Source: Deefgea piscis (GTDB lineage Bacteria > Pseudomonadota > Gammaproteobacteria > Burkholderiales > Chitinibacteraceae). Taken from it: a stretch of DNA of 64,000 nt. The notes under the pieces were generated by a model. That model searched no databases. It worked only from the letters and a program-made list of their open reading frames with translations, and had not been told where the DNA came from. The stretch covers positions 3,306,494-3,370,493 of the forward strand of contig NZ_CP054143.1 of NCBI RefSeq assembly GCF_013284055.1. The letters run 5' to 3'. Each line of letters opens with the position of its first letter. Within the stretch, counting starts at the first letter, position 1. The position numbers and the translations under genes are program-made. Positions 9,404-19,866 of this stretch are shown in pieces.

Positions 9404-10170
9404 GCGGTATCTCCATTCAATATCTGGGCAATATGAATGTACTTCTGTCCATAACCCAAGCGCTGCGCACAGCCTTTTTGGTGCATCAAGCAACTCATAT
9501 CGGCAGAAACGATATATTCAGCCCCGGCTCGTCGTTGATCATCCACCTTGTCATACCCCATTTTGGCCGAGACGCCCTCTTCAAAAATAGAAAACAAACC
9601 ACCAAAACCACAGCATTCATCGGCTCGCTCTAACTCAACCCACTCAATGCCAGGTACATTGGCCAATAATTCTTTCGGTTTAGAAAAAACCGGCCCACGA
9701 ATTTCTGACATGGATGCCAGTGGTGGCTGCAAACTGCGTAATGAAGTACAACTATTGTGCAAGGCCACTTTGTGCGGGAATGATGCCCAAGGAAAATCGC
9801 GTATTTGCAATATATCGTGCAAAAATTCGACCAATTCATACGCATGCGTTCTGACTTGCGTCACTTCAGCGGTTTGTTCAATGGCGTCTAAATGTTGCCG
9901 AATATGGTGAATACAGCTGGCTGATGGACCGACGATATAGTCGTAGCCCGCAAAGTTCTGCACAAATAAAGCTTCACAAGCGGCAGCATTTTTTTGATCG
10001 CCCTCATTGGCGAGCGGCTGACCGCAGCAGGTTTGGTTGAATGGATACTCAACAATACATCCCAAGCGCTCCAGTAATTGCAGCGTTGCCACCCCGATTT
10101 CAGGAAAGCTCGAATCAATAAAACAAGGTACAAATAAAGCCACCCGTGGTGCCATCGGCGTCATCGTCAT
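9400..10170 (-). CDS. lutA: LutA (Fe-S)-binding lactate oxidation protein
   Basis: A 256-residue protein with two CCG-domain repeats: NQTCCGQPLANEG near residue 47 and ADECCGFGGLFS near residue 187, each with a nearby upstream cysteine. The CCG domains are typical of LutA/GlpC/heterodisulphide reductase subunits and bind [4Fe-4S] clusters. The ATG at 10170 has AGGGG 6 bp upstream; the frame opens two codons earlier with a TTG. It is the first gene of the lut operon. No GntR-type regulator (LutR/LldR) lies next to it. Confidence 0.94.
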   Translation of the reverse strand: MTMTPMAPRVALFVPCFIDSSFPEIGVATLQLLERLGCIVEYPFNQTCCGQPLANEGDQKNAAACEALFVQNFAGYDYIVGPSASCIHHIRQHLDAIEQTAEVTQVRTHAYELVEFLHDILQIRDFPWASFPHKVALHNSCTSLRSLQPPLASMSEIRGPVFSKPKELLANVPGIEWVELERADECCGFGGLFSIFEEGVSAKMGYDKVDDQRRAGAEYIVSADMSCLMHQKGCAQRLGYGQKYIHIAQILNGDTA

Positions 10171-10601
10171 CACCAACCCCTTATTTCAATTGTGAGTGAT
10201 GTTTTATCATCGACCATGTTGATCAAATAGCTATCACCGCATCACACCCACTTTAAAATCGATGAACGTGTGCGCTATCACGCTGCATATTATTTACAGC
10301 CACCCAATAGCTAAAACAAAAATAACAAAAAGCATGCAACGACTTTATACTTACGTTAACTTTGTATTTCAGTAATTATTAATGGTAATAATGAATGCTG
10401 ATGGGGCAATATCCGCTCAGATAATGTGCGCAAAAAAAATTGGGCGGCGTAAATATCAGGATAGTTAAACCAAAAGACAATATCGTGATGATCAAACCGT
10501 CAAGCACTGACGGCTTGATTTTAGCTGGCAAAACAGGGGATATGACCGAGATGAATTCAACCAGCAGATGGGATGAAATCCATCGGTAAATCAAGCGGCA
10601 A
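10171..10601. other. Intergenic region between lutA and flgN with an 11-bp dyad
   Basis: This 431-bp stretch holds the lut promoter region; AT-rich sequence at 10300-10385 is the likely site, but no clear -35/-10 pair could be chosen. An inverted repeat TCAAACCGTCA (10492-10502) / TGACGGCTTGA (10508-10518) with a 5-nt loop and one G-T pair is followed on the plus strand by TTTTAG. No gene ends into it from the left, so it may be an operator, a weak terminator or part of a small RNA. A 71-codon frame on the minus strand is not convincing. Confidence 0.4.
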
Positions 10602-11066
10602 TTAAGCGCGATCGAGTGGGCGGCCTAAAGTTTGCTGATGGCGTAATCGGCCATTGGCGCTATAGGCAATTTCCTGATTTTTTTCTTGCGATAGCAAGCT
10701 TAATAAATGACGATTAGCATCTTCATGGCATTGCACCAGTTGAGCATTACTGCGATTGAGCACTTCCGCCAGCTTGGCTTGCTGTTGTAAATGCCGCCAT
10801 TGCGGGGCGATTTTGCTATCTACCGACAAATAATCATTCATTTGCGAAGCAGTATGTAAATTCAATTGCCGCGCGCATTGCATACGAGATTGCGTTGCGA
10901 TTTCTAATTGCTGAACTGCACGCGTTTTTAAAATCAGTAAATCATTGATTTGATCAAATTGACGTGTCGTCAGGATATCTTGCTCACGTTGCATTAACGC
11001 CACAAGCCGCTCAACTTCGAGCAGCTCAATGGTGATGGCTTGGTTTAAATCACAAATAGACATCAT
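10602..11066 (-). CDS. flgN: FlgN flagellar export chaperone
   Basis: A 154-residue, largely helical protein with long heptad-like stretches and a disordered tail (RLRHQQTLGRPLDRA), as in FlgN. FlgN protects the hook-filament junction proteins FlgK and FlgL and escorts them to the flagellar export apparatus. The start ATG overlaps the flgM stop by 4 bp, the classical flgMN coupling; a second ATG follows immediately at 11063. Confidence 0.85.
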   Translation of the reverse strand: MMSICDLNQAITIELLEVERLVALMQREQDILTTRQFDQINDLLILKTRAVQQLEIATQSRMQCARQLNLHTASQMNDYLSVDSKIAPQWRHLQQQAKLAEVLNRSNAQLVQCHEDANRHLLSLLSQEKNQEIAYSANGRLRHQQTLGRPLDRA

Positions 11067-11353
11067 GGGCGAGCAAGCAGAGCTTTCACACTAGACAGTA
11101 AACCGTCAGCAATCGCCTCAGGCTTGATTGCAAAGCGCCCTTCGGCAATCGCTTGACGAATTTCTTCCACTTTTTTTGAATCAAAAGGGGAATCGCTTTT
11201 ACCAACACCCGCAGCATTAGAGAGCTGGGCGGCCAAAGGATTAATGCTAACGCTGTTTTTTTCCGCAGCTTGTTCCGTTTTCGCGGCCGTGCGCCCCTCT
11301 AATGGCCGTGCGGTCACGCTCGCCAATGGCTTGCCAGAGTTGTCAATTTTCAT
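11063..11353 (-). CDS. flgM: FlgM anti-sigma-28 factor
   Basis: A 96-residue protein with a disordered N-terminal half and a helical C-terminal half (KKVEEIRQAIAEGRFAIKPEAIADGL) that matches the FliA-binding region of FlgM. FlgM holds the sigma factor FliA inactive until the hook is finished and FlgM is secreted. A FliA-type promoter precedes it at 11409-11435, giving the expected autoregulatory loop. No other flagellar structural genes are in the window. Confidence 0.93.
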   Translation of the reverse strand: MKIDNSGKPLASVTARPLEGRTAAKTEQAAEKNSVSINPLAAQLSNAAGVGKSDSPFDSKKVEEIRQAIAEGRFAIKPEAIADGLLSSVKALLARP

Positions 11354-11408
11354 GATTGCTTCCTATGCCAATTTAATGGCGCACACTCAATTTCTTCCAT
11401 TATGCCAA

Positions 11409-11435
11409 TTATCGACGCAAGTTTGAAATTCTTTA
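11409..11435 (-). promoter_or_regulatory. FliA (sigma-28) promoter of flgMN
   Basis: Read on the minus strand: TAAAGAAT, 11 bp, GTCGATAA. The flagellar consensus is TAAAGTTT-N11-GCCGATAA, so 13 of 16 positions match and the spacing is exact. The predicted start is about 50 nt upstream of the flgM ATG. Confidence 0.8.
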
Positions 11436-11637
11436 GTAATTCAATTGTTTATCAGTAAACGCTAAAACACAAGCCACCTGAAATTACAACAGCATAGACC
11501 CAAGCCAACCACTTTAAGAATGAATACGTTATTCTAGGGTCAGTTCATGTTTAGTTTGCCGCGAAAGTGCTCTAGCGCGGTGGCAAACCCAGCATCAACA
11601 GACCCTAGCCTTTCATATTCTTGGCGGAGCCCGTTAA

Positions 11638-12051
11638 ATGCAAGTTTATCCTAGCCGTTTTGGCCAAATTGAAGTCGATCCCGATACCATTATTCAGTTT
11701 CCGCTGGGCATTCCCGGCTTTGAAGACTGCAAAAATTACAAACTACTCCACGAAGAAAAACCCGACCCTAAAGTACTGTGGCTGCAATCACTTGACGATG
11801 CTGCCGTGTTATTTACTTTAGTAGAAACCGAGCGGTTGGGACTCAATTATGCCCTGACTTTGTCGGACGAGGAATGCCAGCAAATTGATTTAACCACGGC
11901 CAATGATGCCAAGTTGTTTTTGATTTTGTCGCGCCCTGAAGGCCAAGCCATTAGCGCCAATACCAATGCGCCTTTGGTGATTAATTTGCAAAGTCGCAAA
12001 GGCTTACAAAAACTCGACGTAAAAGCCGACATTGTTTTTCGTAACACCTAA
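11638..12051 (+). CDS. fliW: FliW flagellar assembly factor / CsrA antagonist
   Basis: A 137-residue FliW with the family blocks DTIIQFPLGIPGFED near the N-terminus and NLQSRKGLQ near the C-terminus. FliW binds flagellin and sequesters the translational repressor CsrA, linking flagellin synthesis to assembly. It is divergent from flgMN. No csrA lies nearby in this window. The start is an ATG with a GGAG-type site about 12 bp upstream. Confidence 0.93.
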   Translation: MQVYPSRFGQIEVDPDTIIQFPLGIPGFEDCKNYKLLHEEKPDPKVLWLQSLDDAAVLFTLVETERLGLNYALTLSDEECQQIDLTTANDAKLFLILSRPEGQAISANTNAPLVINLQSRKGLQKLDVKADIVFRNT

Positions 12052-12061
12052 CACCACCTGT

Positions 12062-12119
12062 CAAGCACGGCAATTGATGGTGACAAAGCCGCTGGCATCT
12101 TGGAGTGCGGCCGTGCTTG
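12062..12119. other. Long-range inverted repeat between fliW and accA
   Basis: CAAGCACGGC (12062-12071) and GCCGTGCTTG (12110-12119) are perfect 10-bp complements around a 38-nt loop, starting 10 bp after the fliW stop. There is no T-run, so this is a structured RNA element or a weak terminator rather than a classical intrinsic terminator. Confidence 0.45.
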
Positions 12120-12209
12120 CTGTATGATTGCGCCATTTTACGCGCTGGCCATACTGGCTAGTTGCGCGCGTGCGCTATTTGTAAGTGGCGCTTCTGGAGT
12201 ATGAAGAGC

Positions 12210-13178
12210 ATGAAAACGACCTTCCTCGACTTCGAGCAATCTGTAGCCGAACTCGAAAACAAGATCGAAGAACTGCGCTACGTGCAGGACGATTCGGCAG
12301 TAGATATCTCAGTTGAAATTTCGCATTTAGAAAAAAAGAGCCAAGAGCTCACTAAAACGATCTACGCCAAACTGTCGCCGTGGCAAATTTCTCAAGTGGC
12401 GCGCCATCCGCAGCGTCCGTATACCTACGACTATATCGCCGGTATTTTTACAGACTTCCAAGAATTGCATGGTGATCGCGCTTTTGCCGATGACTTAGCG
12501 ATTGTGGGTGGTTTGGCCCGCTTTAATGGTCAAAGTGTTATGGTCATCGGCCACCAAAAAGGGCGCGATACCAAAGAAAAAATCATGCGTAACTTCGGTA
12601 TGCCACGTCCAGAAGGCTATCGTAAAGCATTGCGTTTGATGAAATTGGCCGAAAAATTCAACATTCCTGTCATCACTTTTGTCGACACCCCGGGTGCTTA
12701 CCCTGGTATCGGTGCTGAAGAACGTGGACAGTCAGAAGCAATTGGTCGCAATTTATTTGAAATGGCCAAACTACGCGTACCGACCATCTGCACCATTATC
12801 GGTGAAGGCGGCTCTGGCGGCGCACTGGCGATTGCCGTCGGCGATATTGTACAAATGCTGCAATATTCAACGTACTCAGTGATTTCTCCGGAAGGCTGCG
12901 CCACCATTTTGTGGAAAACCGCTGAACGCGCTTCCGATGCCGCCGAAGCCCTTGGCATCACCGCCACGCGCTTAAAAACCCTCGGTTTGGTCGATAAAGT
13001 GATTAATGAGCCAGTTGGCGGCGCACATCGCGACTATCAACTCATGATGAGCGCAATGAAAAAATCAATTGCCGATGGGCTTAAAAACTTACAAGCCAAA
13101 TCGATTGATCAACTTCTCGATGATCGCTTTGAGCGTCTAATGGAATATGGCAAATTTAAAGAAGAATCCGTCGCCTAA
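12210..13178 (+). CDS. accA: Acetyl-CoA carboxylase carboxyltransferase subunit alpha
   Basis: A 322-residue AccA starting [18 protein letters not shown]; the frame 48 bp further upstream adds a non-family leader. The coiled-coil N-terminus is followed by the carboxyltransferase core with [17 protein letters not shown] and [16 protein letters not shown]. With AccD it transfers carboxyl from carboxybiotin to acetyl-CoA, the committed step of fatty acid synthesis. Its end overlaps the tilS start by 32 bp. Confidence 0.97.
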   Translation: MKTTFLDFEQSVAELENKIEELRYVQDDSAVDISVEISHLEKKSQELTKTIYAKLSPWQISQVARHPQRPYTYDYIAGIFTDFQELHGDRAFADDLAIVGGLARFNGQSVMVIGHQKGRDTKEKIMRNFGMPRPEGYRKALRLMKLAEKFNIPVITFVDTPGAYPGIGAEERGQSEAIGRNLFEMAKLRVPTICTIIGEGGSGGALAIAVGDIVQMLQYSTYSVISPEGCATILWKTAERASDAAEALGITATRLKTLGLVDKVINEPVGGAHRDYQLMMSAMKKSIADGLKNLQAKSIDQLLDDRFERLMEYGKFKEESVA

Positions 13179-14553
13179 AGCGACGTTCAATCACGAGGGC
13201 TGGCTTGCCGCATCGGCCGCCCTTCGTGACTTTTGCTGCAACGGGGGCCAACGCCCCCGTTTTCAATCCAGCCTCCCCATCCGCTTATGCGTGGGTTTCT
13301 CGGCAGGATTGGATTCAAGCGTACTGCTGCACTGGCTCAGTCAACAACAAGCTGAACTGGGCTTTAGCTTAAGCGCCATTCATGTTCATCATGGCTTATC
13401 ACCCAATGCCGATACTTGGGCCGAACATGCACGCACTTTTTGCCAAACGCTCCAGATCCCTTGCCAGATCACACCGGTTAACGTATCGCAAAATACCGGA
13501 CTCGGCATTGAGAGCAATGCCCGCACCGCGCGGTATCGTGCGTTTACTGAGCAAGCTTGCGACGCCATCGTGCTCGCCCACCACCAAAACGATCAAAGCG
13601 AAACGCTGTTAATCAATTTGCTGCGTGGCAGCGGCCCAGCGGGACTCTCCGCAATGAAATCTTTGCGGGCGCTGAACGCCAATACCGATGTGTTACGCCC
13701 TTTGTTGCAGTTGCCACGTTCGGCCTTGCTGGATTATGCCAATGCCCATCAGTTGGCTTGGGTGGAAGATGAAAGCAATCAAGACACCGCCTTTAAACGC
13801 AATAAAATCCGCCATGAGCTCATCCCTTTACTTGAGGGTATTAACCCCAAGGCCATAGCAACTATTGCGCGTAGCGCAATACATCAAGGCGATGCTGCGG
13901 CGATTTTATTAGAGCGCGCCCAAGAAGACCTCGTGCGGTGTGTGCAAGATCAGGCTTTGCAGCTCGAGCCATTTCAACAGCTCAGCCCAGCACGGCAACG
14001 CAATGCCTTACACCATTGGCTAGACACCCACGGCATTACGCTCGAGTTGCGTGCATTTGACGAATTACTGCGGGTCACTTTTGCTGCGGCCAGCGACACT
14101 TGCCCAGCACTCGTTTGGCGTAATGCTGCGATTCGCCGTTATCGTGGCGCATTGCATATCACGCGCGCCAGCTTAAACCCGGGGCCTCAATTAGATCGCC
14201 AATGGCAAGACGCACCTCAGATTGCCGATTGGCATGGTGAACTACGCTGGATTGAAGCAGAACACGGCATCGATCCGCGCTTTTTAGAGCAGGGTTACCG
14301 TATCGCCGGTCGCTCTGGCGGTGAAAGCCTCAGATTGGCAGCCAATCGCCCAACGCGCTCGCTCAAAGCCCATTGCCAAGCACTGGGGATTGCGCCATGG
14401 CTACGCGAAACCACGCCGCTGATTTACCTTAACGGCCAATTGGCGGCCGTTCCCGGTCTTGGCGTTCACGCTGACTTTCAAGTTGCCGCCGATCAAATCG
14501 GCTGGTTGCCGATTTGGCAAGCCAATCACCCCAACAAGGGTATTGCCCGCTAA
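13147..14553 (+). CDS. tilS: tRNA(Ile)-lysidine synthetase
   Basis: A 468-residue TilS. The N-terminal PP-loop ATPase domain has [12 protein letters not shown] at residues 51-61, followed by [16 protein letters not shown]; the C-terminal TilS domain carries [10 protein letters not shown] and PWLRETTPL. The enzyme modifies C34 of the CAU-anticodon tRNA(Ile) to lysidine so that it reads AUA. The PP-loop reads SAGLDS where SGGxDS is usual, a conservative change. The start lies inside accA, suggesting coupling. A start shortly downstream cannot be ruled out. Confidence 0.95.
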   Translation: MANLKKNPSPKATFNHEGWLAASAALRDFCCNGGQRPRFQSSLPIRLCVGFSAGLDSSVLLHWLSQQQAELGFSLSAIHVHHGLSPNADTWAEHARTFCQTLQIPCQITPVNVSQNTGLGIESNARTARYRAFTEQACDAIVLAHHQNDQSETLLINLLRGSGPAGLSAMKSLRALNANTDVLRPLLQLPRSALLDYANAHQLAWVEDESNQDTAFKRNKIRHELIPLLEGINPKAIATIARSAIHQGDAAAILLERAQEDLVRCVQDQALQLEPFQQLSPARQRNALHHWLDTHGITLELRAFDELLRVTFAAASDTCPALVWRNAAIRRYRGALHITRASLNPGPQLDRQWQDAPQIADWHGELRWIEAEHGIDPRFLEQGYRIAGRSGGESLRLAANRPTRSLKAHCQALGIAPWLRETTPLIYLNGQLAAVPGLGVHADFQVAADQIGWLPIWQANHPNKGIAR

Positions 14554-14603
14554 AGCATTACCAGCAAGACGCCCACTCATATACTCGTAATACGGAACAC
14601 ATC

Positions 14604-17171
14604 ATGGCCAAAAGCAGCAAAACGTCCGCCGCCCCAACCCACACGCCCATGATGGCGCAATATTTTTCGCTCAAGGCCGATCACACCGACAAGTTGGTGT
14701 TTTATCGCATGGGGGATTTTTACGAGTTATTTTATGAGGATGCAGTCAAAGCGGCGCGTTTGCTCGATATCACGCTCACTACCCGTGGCAGTAGCGCCGG
14801 TGAACCGATCAAAATGTGCGGCATTCCGTTTCACTCGCTTGAACCGTACTTGGCTAAATTGGTCAAACTTGGCGAGTCCATTGCCATTTGTGAACAAATT
14901 GGTGATCCAGCCACCAGCAAAGGACCGGTCGAGCGCAAAGTCATGCGCGTGGTCACACCAGGCACCCTAACCGACGCGGCGCTGCTGGACGACAAACAAG
15001 AAAACCGCCTGTTGGCACTGCGTTTTGTCAAAGGCCGACTGGGCATGGCCTGGCTATCACTGGCATCGGGTGATTTTGCTTTGATGGATTCTGATGTCGA
15101 AAAAATCGGCTCAGAACTAGAGCGCCTGCGCCCTGCTGAAATCTTAGTGCCCGAAGGCACTGAGCTGGCACTGCTTGATCAGCTACGCATTCCAGTACGC
15201 AAAATTGCCAGCTGGCAATTTGAAAATGACAGCGCCCAGCGCAATCTGAGCCGGCATTTTAGCGTCCATGATTTAAGCGGCTTTGGCGTAAATAACGACA
15301 TGCTGGCACTCGGCGCTGCCGGCGCCTTGCTCGATTATGTTCGCAGCACGCAAGGCGGCTCGCTGCCAGCACTCGATGGTCTACGGGTAGAAAGCACCAC
15401 GCAATACATTGAGCTCGATGCTGCCACACGGCGCAATCTTGAAATCACCGAAACCATTCGTGGCGAAACTGCACCCACGCTGTTTTCTTTACTTGATCAA
15501 TGTGCGACTGGCATGGGCTCGCGACTATTGGCGCACTGGCTACACCACCCCTTACGCCAACACCACAAAATCATCGAACGACAAGATGCAATTAGCACGC
15601 TGATTGAGCAAGCGCGCGGTGAAACGCTATATCCAGTCCTGCGTGAAATCGCTGATATCGAGCGCATCGTTTCCCGCATTGCACTGCGCAGCGCCCGCCC
15701 CCGCGATCTGGCGAGTTTACGCAGCAGTTTGCAGGTATTGCCGCAATTGGCCGCGCAGCTCCCGCACAACGGATTATTTCGCGGCTTAGCGGCGGCTCTG
15801 AATGCGGAACCTGCCATTGCCAGCTTGCTACAAGCGGCAATTCAAGCCGAACCGGGGGTATTAATTCGTGAAGGCGGCGTGATTGCAGATGGCTATTCGC
15901 GCGATCTGGATGAATTACGTCATATTCAAAGCAACTGCGGCGACTTTCTTACTCAGCTTGAATTACGCGAACGCGAACGCACCGGCATTAGCAGTTTACG
16001 AGTGGAGTATAACCGCGTAGCTGGCTTTTTTATTGAGGTTACCAACTCATACCTTAGCCAAGTACCAGAAGACTACCGCCGTCGGCAAACGATGAAAAAT
16101 GCCGAGCGTTATATCACGCCAGAATTAAAGCAGTTTGAAGAAAAAGCCCTGTCTGCCAATGAACGGGCTTTAGCGCTGGAAAAACAACTTTATGAAGGCC
16201 TCATCGAAGCGCTGCAAGTTCACCTGAGCACGCTGCGTCTCGCTGGCCAAGCAGTGGCCACACTGGATGTACTCGTCTGTTTAGCGCAGCGTGCCGAACT
16301 GAGCGGTTATATTGCCCCGCACTTTTGTGACGATGCGGTCTTACACATCGAAGCTGGTCGCCACCCTGTGGTTGAAGCGCAAATTGACGACTTCATTCCC
16401 AATAGCGCCGAGTTTCATTTAGCGCGCAAATTACTGCTGATTACCGGCCCAAATATGGGCGGTAAATCGACGTATATGCGGCAAGTGGCCCTTATTGTCT
16501 TACTGGCGCACATCGGTAGTTACGTGCCAGCACAAAGCGCCAAGATCGGCCGAGTAGATCGAATTTTTACTCGCATTGGGGCGAGCGATGATTTAGCCGG
16601 TGGCCGATCGACCTTTATGGTCGAAATGACCGAAACCGCCAATATTTTGAATAATGCCAACGAATACAGCTTGGTGCTGATGGATGAAGTTGGCCGTGGT
16701 ACATCGACTTTTGATGGTTTAGCGCTGGCTTGGTCCATCGCTCGCGCCTTAATCGAAAAAAATCGCAGCTATACCCTGTTTGCCACGCACTACTTTGAAC
16801 TAACTCGACTTGCCCAAGATTACCCACAAGTGAGCAATGTGCATTTGGATGCGGTTGAACACAAAGACAAAATCATCTTTTTACACGCGGTCCAAGAAGG
16901 CCCCGCCTCACAAAGCTATGGGATTGCCGTTGCCAGCTTAGCGGGCGTGCCGCGTGACGTAGTTCGTCAAGCCAAACGCAAATTACTGGACTTAGAACAA
17001 AATAGCTTACAAAATGGGCCTCAAGCTGATTTATTTGCCGTCAACCATTATGACGAAGCAATGGAACTAGAATTGCATCCCGCTGTCGAAGCATTACAAG
17101 ACATCAATGCGGACGAACTCAGCCCACGTGACGCACTGGCTTTGATTTATCGTTTGCAAGCGCTCATTTAG
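14604..17171 (+). CDS. mutS: DNA mismatch repair protein MutS
   Basis: An 855-residue MutS; start chosen at [20 protein letters not shown] because the upstream frame overlaps tilS and lacks family sequence. The mismatch-recognition domain includes [15 protein letters not shown] (the Phe-x-Glu wedge motif) near residue 37. The C-terminal ATPase has [13 protein letters not shown] (about residue 613) and [13 protein letters not shown]. It binds mismatches and recruits MutL. The last residues resemble the tetramerisation helix. Confidence 0.97.
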   Translation: MAKSSKTSAAPTHTPMMAQYFSLKADHTDKLVFYRMGDFYELFYEDAVKAARLLDITLTTRGSSAGEPIKMCGIPFHSLEPYLAKLVKLGESIAICEQIGDPATSKGPVERKVMRVVTPGTLTDAALLDDKQENRLLALRFVKGRLGMAWLSLASGDFALMDSDVEKIGSELERLRPAEILVPEGTELALLDQLRIPVRKIASWQFENDSAQRNLSRHFSVHDLSGFGVNNDMLALGAAGALLDYVRSTQGGSLPALDGLRVESTTQYIELDAATRRNLEITETIRGETAPTLFSLLDQCATGMGSRLLAHWLHHPLRQHHKIIERQDAISTLIEQARGETLYPVLREIADIERIVSRIALRSARPRDLASLRSSLQVLPQLAAQLPHNGLFRGLAAALNAEPAIASLLQAAIQAEPGVLIREGGVIADGYSRDLDELRHIQSNCGDFLTQLELRERERTGISSLRVEYNRVAGFFIEVTNSYLSQVPEDYRRRQTMKNAERYITPELKQFEEKALSANERALALEKQLYEGLIEALQVHLSTLRLAGQAVATLDVLVCLAQRAELSGYIAPHFCDDAVLHIEAGRHPVVEAQIDDFIPNSAEFHLARKLLLITGPNMGGKSTYMRQVALIVLLAHIGSYVPAQSAKIGRVDRIFTRIGASDDLAGGRSTFMVEMTETANILNNANEYSLVLMDEVGRGTSTFDGLALAWSIARALIEKNRSYTLFATHYFELTRLAQDYPQVSNVHLDAVEHKDKIIFLHAVQEGPASQSYGIAVASLAGVPRDVVRQAKRKLLDLEQNSLQNGPQADLFAVNHYDEAMELELHPAVEALQDINADELSPRDALALIYRLQALI

Positions 17172-17262
17172 ATCAATAAATGTAAACTTTTACCCTAACG
17201 AGCAGCGGCAAAACGTCTAAATTAACGGCATGAAAATTATTCTAAGCAGAGAGGATTGTATT

Positions 17263-17718
17263 GTGGCTATAGAGACCCCCCAAGCAATGAGAGACCAACT
17301 CGGCACTGCGCTTTTGGATATTGCGCAGCTAAGCAGCAGCCCAGAAGCCGACACCGGCATGCAGCTTTCAGAGTTAACCCAAAATGCGACCAGCGAAGTG
17401 CGGCGCTTTGGCGAGGACTTAGCCAGCCACTTACAAGCCTACACCGCTGTGAAAGTTCCTCCAGCCTTTCAACTGCAAAGCGCTGCCGAAGGAAAAATTC
17501 AAGTCGTTGGCGACCATCCGCACAAGCTCGAGATTGAAAGCTACCTCAATCAAAATACCCGCTTGCTAAAATGGTTTAAAGAATTAGAAGTTTTATTCGA
17601 GATTCAAAGAAAAATCGAATTAGCCGAGAGCGACGAAAACCTCGACCAACAAGTCTTTAATTTTGGCTTAACCAGCTTAGGCGGCATTGCGTTTTTTACT
17701 TTAAAAACGGCCAACTAA
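17263..17718 (+). CDS. Hypothetical protein, 151 aa
   Basis: I do not recognise this family. The frame opens with an ATG at 17230, but a GAGAGG ribosome site (17249-17254) sits 8 bp before an in-frame GTG at 17263, which I prefer. The product is soluble, acidic and mainly helical, with no signal peptide or membrane segment. Codon use matches the neighbours and it lies 91 bp after mutS on the same strand, so it is likely an expressed chromosomal gene. Confidence 0.6.
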   Translation: MAIETPQAMRDQLGTALLDIAQLSSSPEADTGMQLSELTQNATSEVRRFGEDLASHLQAYTAVKVPPAFQLQSAAEGKIQVVGDHPHKLEIESYLNQNTRLLKWFKELEVLFEIQRKIELAESDENLDQQVFNFGLTSLGGIAFFTLKTAN

Positions 17719-17828
17719 GTGCAGCAAACCCAGTTAAATGGCCGCCTAGCGCGGCCATTGGCATTTATCAGCATCGATAAAGTAAACCAGTTATAATTAA
17801 CGCTTATAGAACAAAGAAAGAATGCCCG

Positions 17829-19085
17829 ATGAAAACAGTTAAAGCCCGCCGTCCGCAGCCCGCGATCCGTGAAGGCCGTGCTGCCGACCAGCAACGAAGC
17901 GCCAATAAGGCGGGCAGTCGTGGTAAACCCGCTGCTCAACCGTTGCAAACGCCTTTTGCCAAAACCGGCGCAACCAAAAAGAAACCTGTCTCAGCGAGCG
18001 AAGCAGCGCGTAATCGCGCCAAAAACTTGCCCGACACTGGGCGCTCTTCTACCCCTGCCACCGGTACGCGTAAACGCGGCAATTCCACCGTTGGCATGAG
18101 CCGCATGATTGCCCAAGCCATCGCCAAAACCACTGGCGCTCGCGAAGTTCAAGGCATCAAAACACCGGCTGAAGTGGTAGAAACCACGCAAACCACCGTT
18201 GTTCATCATGGTGATAAAAGCGGTAAAAACGTCAAACGCGCCAAACGCATGAAGCAACGCCAAGGCTCACAACAAGAGCTGGCGTTTCAGCAAATTTTGC
18301 GTGAAAAACGCCTTGCCAGCACTGAAATCGAAGACGATCGCTTACAAAAAGTTTTGGCTTACTCCGGCCTAGGTTCACGCCGTGATATGGAAGAAGTCAT
18401 CGAGGCCGAACGCGTCACCATCGGTGGTCGTATCGCCACGCTGGGTTGCAAAGTCAGCCCTGGTGACGAAGTACGTATTGATGGCAAGCGTGTGGCGCTT
18501 AAATGGCCAGACCGCATGGTGCGCATCATTATGTACCACAAACAAGAAGGCGAATTGGTCAGCCGTGATGATCCAGAAGGCCGCGTCACCGTATTTGATC
18601 GTTTACGCCGCGTTTATTCCAGCAAATGGATTGCCATTGGTCGTTTGGACTTTAACACCACCGGTCTCTTGCTGTTCACCACCTCGGGCGAATTGGCCAA
18701 CCGGATGACACATCCGAGCTTTCAAGTTGAACGCGAATACGCAGTTCGAGTTCATGGCCAGCTCACCCCAGAGCAGATGAAAGAGCTCACCCAAGGCGTG
18801 AAACTTGATGACGGTGAAGCGCACTTTACTCGCATCGAAGATCGTGGCGGCGAAGGCAGTAATCACTGGTACCACGTGGTGATCAAAGAAGGCCGTAACC
18901 GCGAAGTTCGCCGGATGTTTGAACACTTCAACATCATGGTGAGCCGCCTAACGCGGATCCGCTTTGGTATGTTTAGTCTGCCGGGCCGCCTTAAGCGCGG
19001 TGAGTTTTATGAACTCTCTGAAACCGAAGTATTGGCCGCAACTAAATGGGCTGGCCTCACAATCATGGGGCAGGTAAAAGACTAA
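17829..19085 (+). CDS. rluB: 23S rRNA pseudouridine synthase RluB
   Basis: A 418-residue protein. The first 160 residues are Lys/Arg/Ala-rich and probably disordered. An S4 RNA-binding domain follows (DRLQKVLAYSGLGSRRDMEE onward), then the RsuA/RluB catalytic domain with IGRLDFNTTGLLLFT, containing the catalytic Asp, and GRNREVRRMFEH. RluB-type enzymes make pseudouridine 2605 in 23S rRNA helix 92. RluE/RluF or RsuA are possible alternatives, but length and domain order favour RluB. The basic N-terminal extension is typical of betaproteobacterial members. Confidence 0.9.
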   Translation: MKTVKARRPQPAIREGRAADQQRSANKAGSRGKPAAQPLQTPFAKTGATKKKPVSASEAARNRAKNLPDTGRSSTPATGTRKRGNSTVGMSRMIAQAIAKTTGAREVQGIKTPAEVVETTQTTVVHHGDKSGKNVKRAKRMKQRQGSQQELAFQQILREKRLASTEIEDDRLQKVLAYSGLGSRRDMEEVIEAERVTIGGRIATLGCKVSPGDEVRIDGKRVALKWPDRMVRIIMYHKQEGELVSRDDPEGRVTVFDRLRRVYSSKWIAIGRLDFNTTGLLLFTTSGELANRMTHPSFQVEREYAVRVHGQLTPEQMKELTQGVKLDDGEAHFTRIEDRGGEGSNHWYHVVIKEGRNREVRRMFEHFNIMVSRLTRIRFGMFSLPGRLKRGEFYELSETEVLAATKWAGLTIMGQVKD

Positions 19086-19093
19086 GTATTTAA

Positions 19094-19122
19094 CGCTAGG
19101 CTTTAATTTACAAAGCCTAGCG
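19094..19122. other. Perfect 11-bp inverted repeat between rluB and greB
   Basis: CGCTAGGCTTT (19094-19104) and AAAGCCTAGCG (19112-19122) form a hairpin with a 7-nt loop but no T-run. The right arm and following bases (19112-19135) recur almost unchanged after recX at 28000-28023. Confidence 0.55.
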
Positions 19123-19142
19123 AACTATACCCAAGATAAATT

Positions 19143-19709
19143 ATGAGCAAAGCATTCACTACCGAATCCACTGGCGATGATGATGACGTAATCCCTGCGG
19201 ATTTAATCATCCCATCAGGCAGCAAAAACTACATCACGCCGCATGGCTGGCAACGCCTAAAAAACGAACTCTACCAACTCGTGACCAAAGAGCGCCCTGA
19301 GCTCACCCACCTCATCAACTGGGCAGCGAGTAATGGCGACCGTTCAGAAAATGCTGATTATCAATATGGTAAACGCCGCTTACGCGAAATAGATCGCCGC
19401 ATTCGCTTTTTAACCAAACGCTTAGAAATCGCCGAAGTCGTCGACCCTTGTACCCGAGAAAACACCGAGCAAGTCTTTTTTAGCGCCACTGTCAGCTACG
19501 AGCGCGAAGATGGTCACAGCGAAACCATCAGCATTGTCGGCGTGGATGAAACCGATCTCACCCTCAATCACATCAGCTGGACTGCGCCCGTCGCCCGAGC
19601 TTTACTCAAAGCCAGAGAAGGCGATGTCGTGCTATTACGCACCCCTGCCGGCGTCGAAGAGCTTGAAGTCACTCAAATTCGTTATATCGAGATTGTCCGC
19701 CCAGAATAA
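19143..19709 (+). CDS. greB: Transcription elongation factor GreB
   Basis: A 188-residue GreA/GreB-family factor. The N-terminal coiled coil contains the acidic tip (ASNGDRSENADYQYGKRRL), whose Asp/Glu pair stimulates transcript cleavage in backtracked RNA polymerase. The C-terminal FKBP-like domain follows. The basic segment YGKRRLREIDRRIRFLTKRL is characteristic of GreB rather than GreA. An acidic N-terminal extension (about 25 residues) precedes the usual start. Confidence 0.93.
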   Translation: MSKAFTTESTGDDDDVIPADLIIPSGSKNYITPHGWQRLKNELYQLVTKERPELTHLINWAASNGDRSENADYQYGKRRLREIDRRIRFLTKRLEIAEVVDPCTRENTEQVFFSATVSYEREDGHSETISIVGVDETDLTLNHISWTAPVARALLKAREGDVVLLRTPAGVEELEVTQIRYIEIVRPE

Positions 19710-19866
19710 ATTGGCCGCTGCTATGCCAAGCAAGCAAGTGATTACACCCCATCATCAGCACATCGACGCAGTGTGATACCTCCGCTTTTACGTAAAAAAC
19801 CAACATATCCAATGCCATTGTTCTAATTGTTTTCCCTCATGCAAAAGACTATTGTATTGTCGCGCC

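Noticed and set aside
10379..10594. 71-codon minus-strand frame downstream of flgN
   Set aside because: No ribosome site, no family resemblance, AT-rich and crosses the 11-bp dyad.
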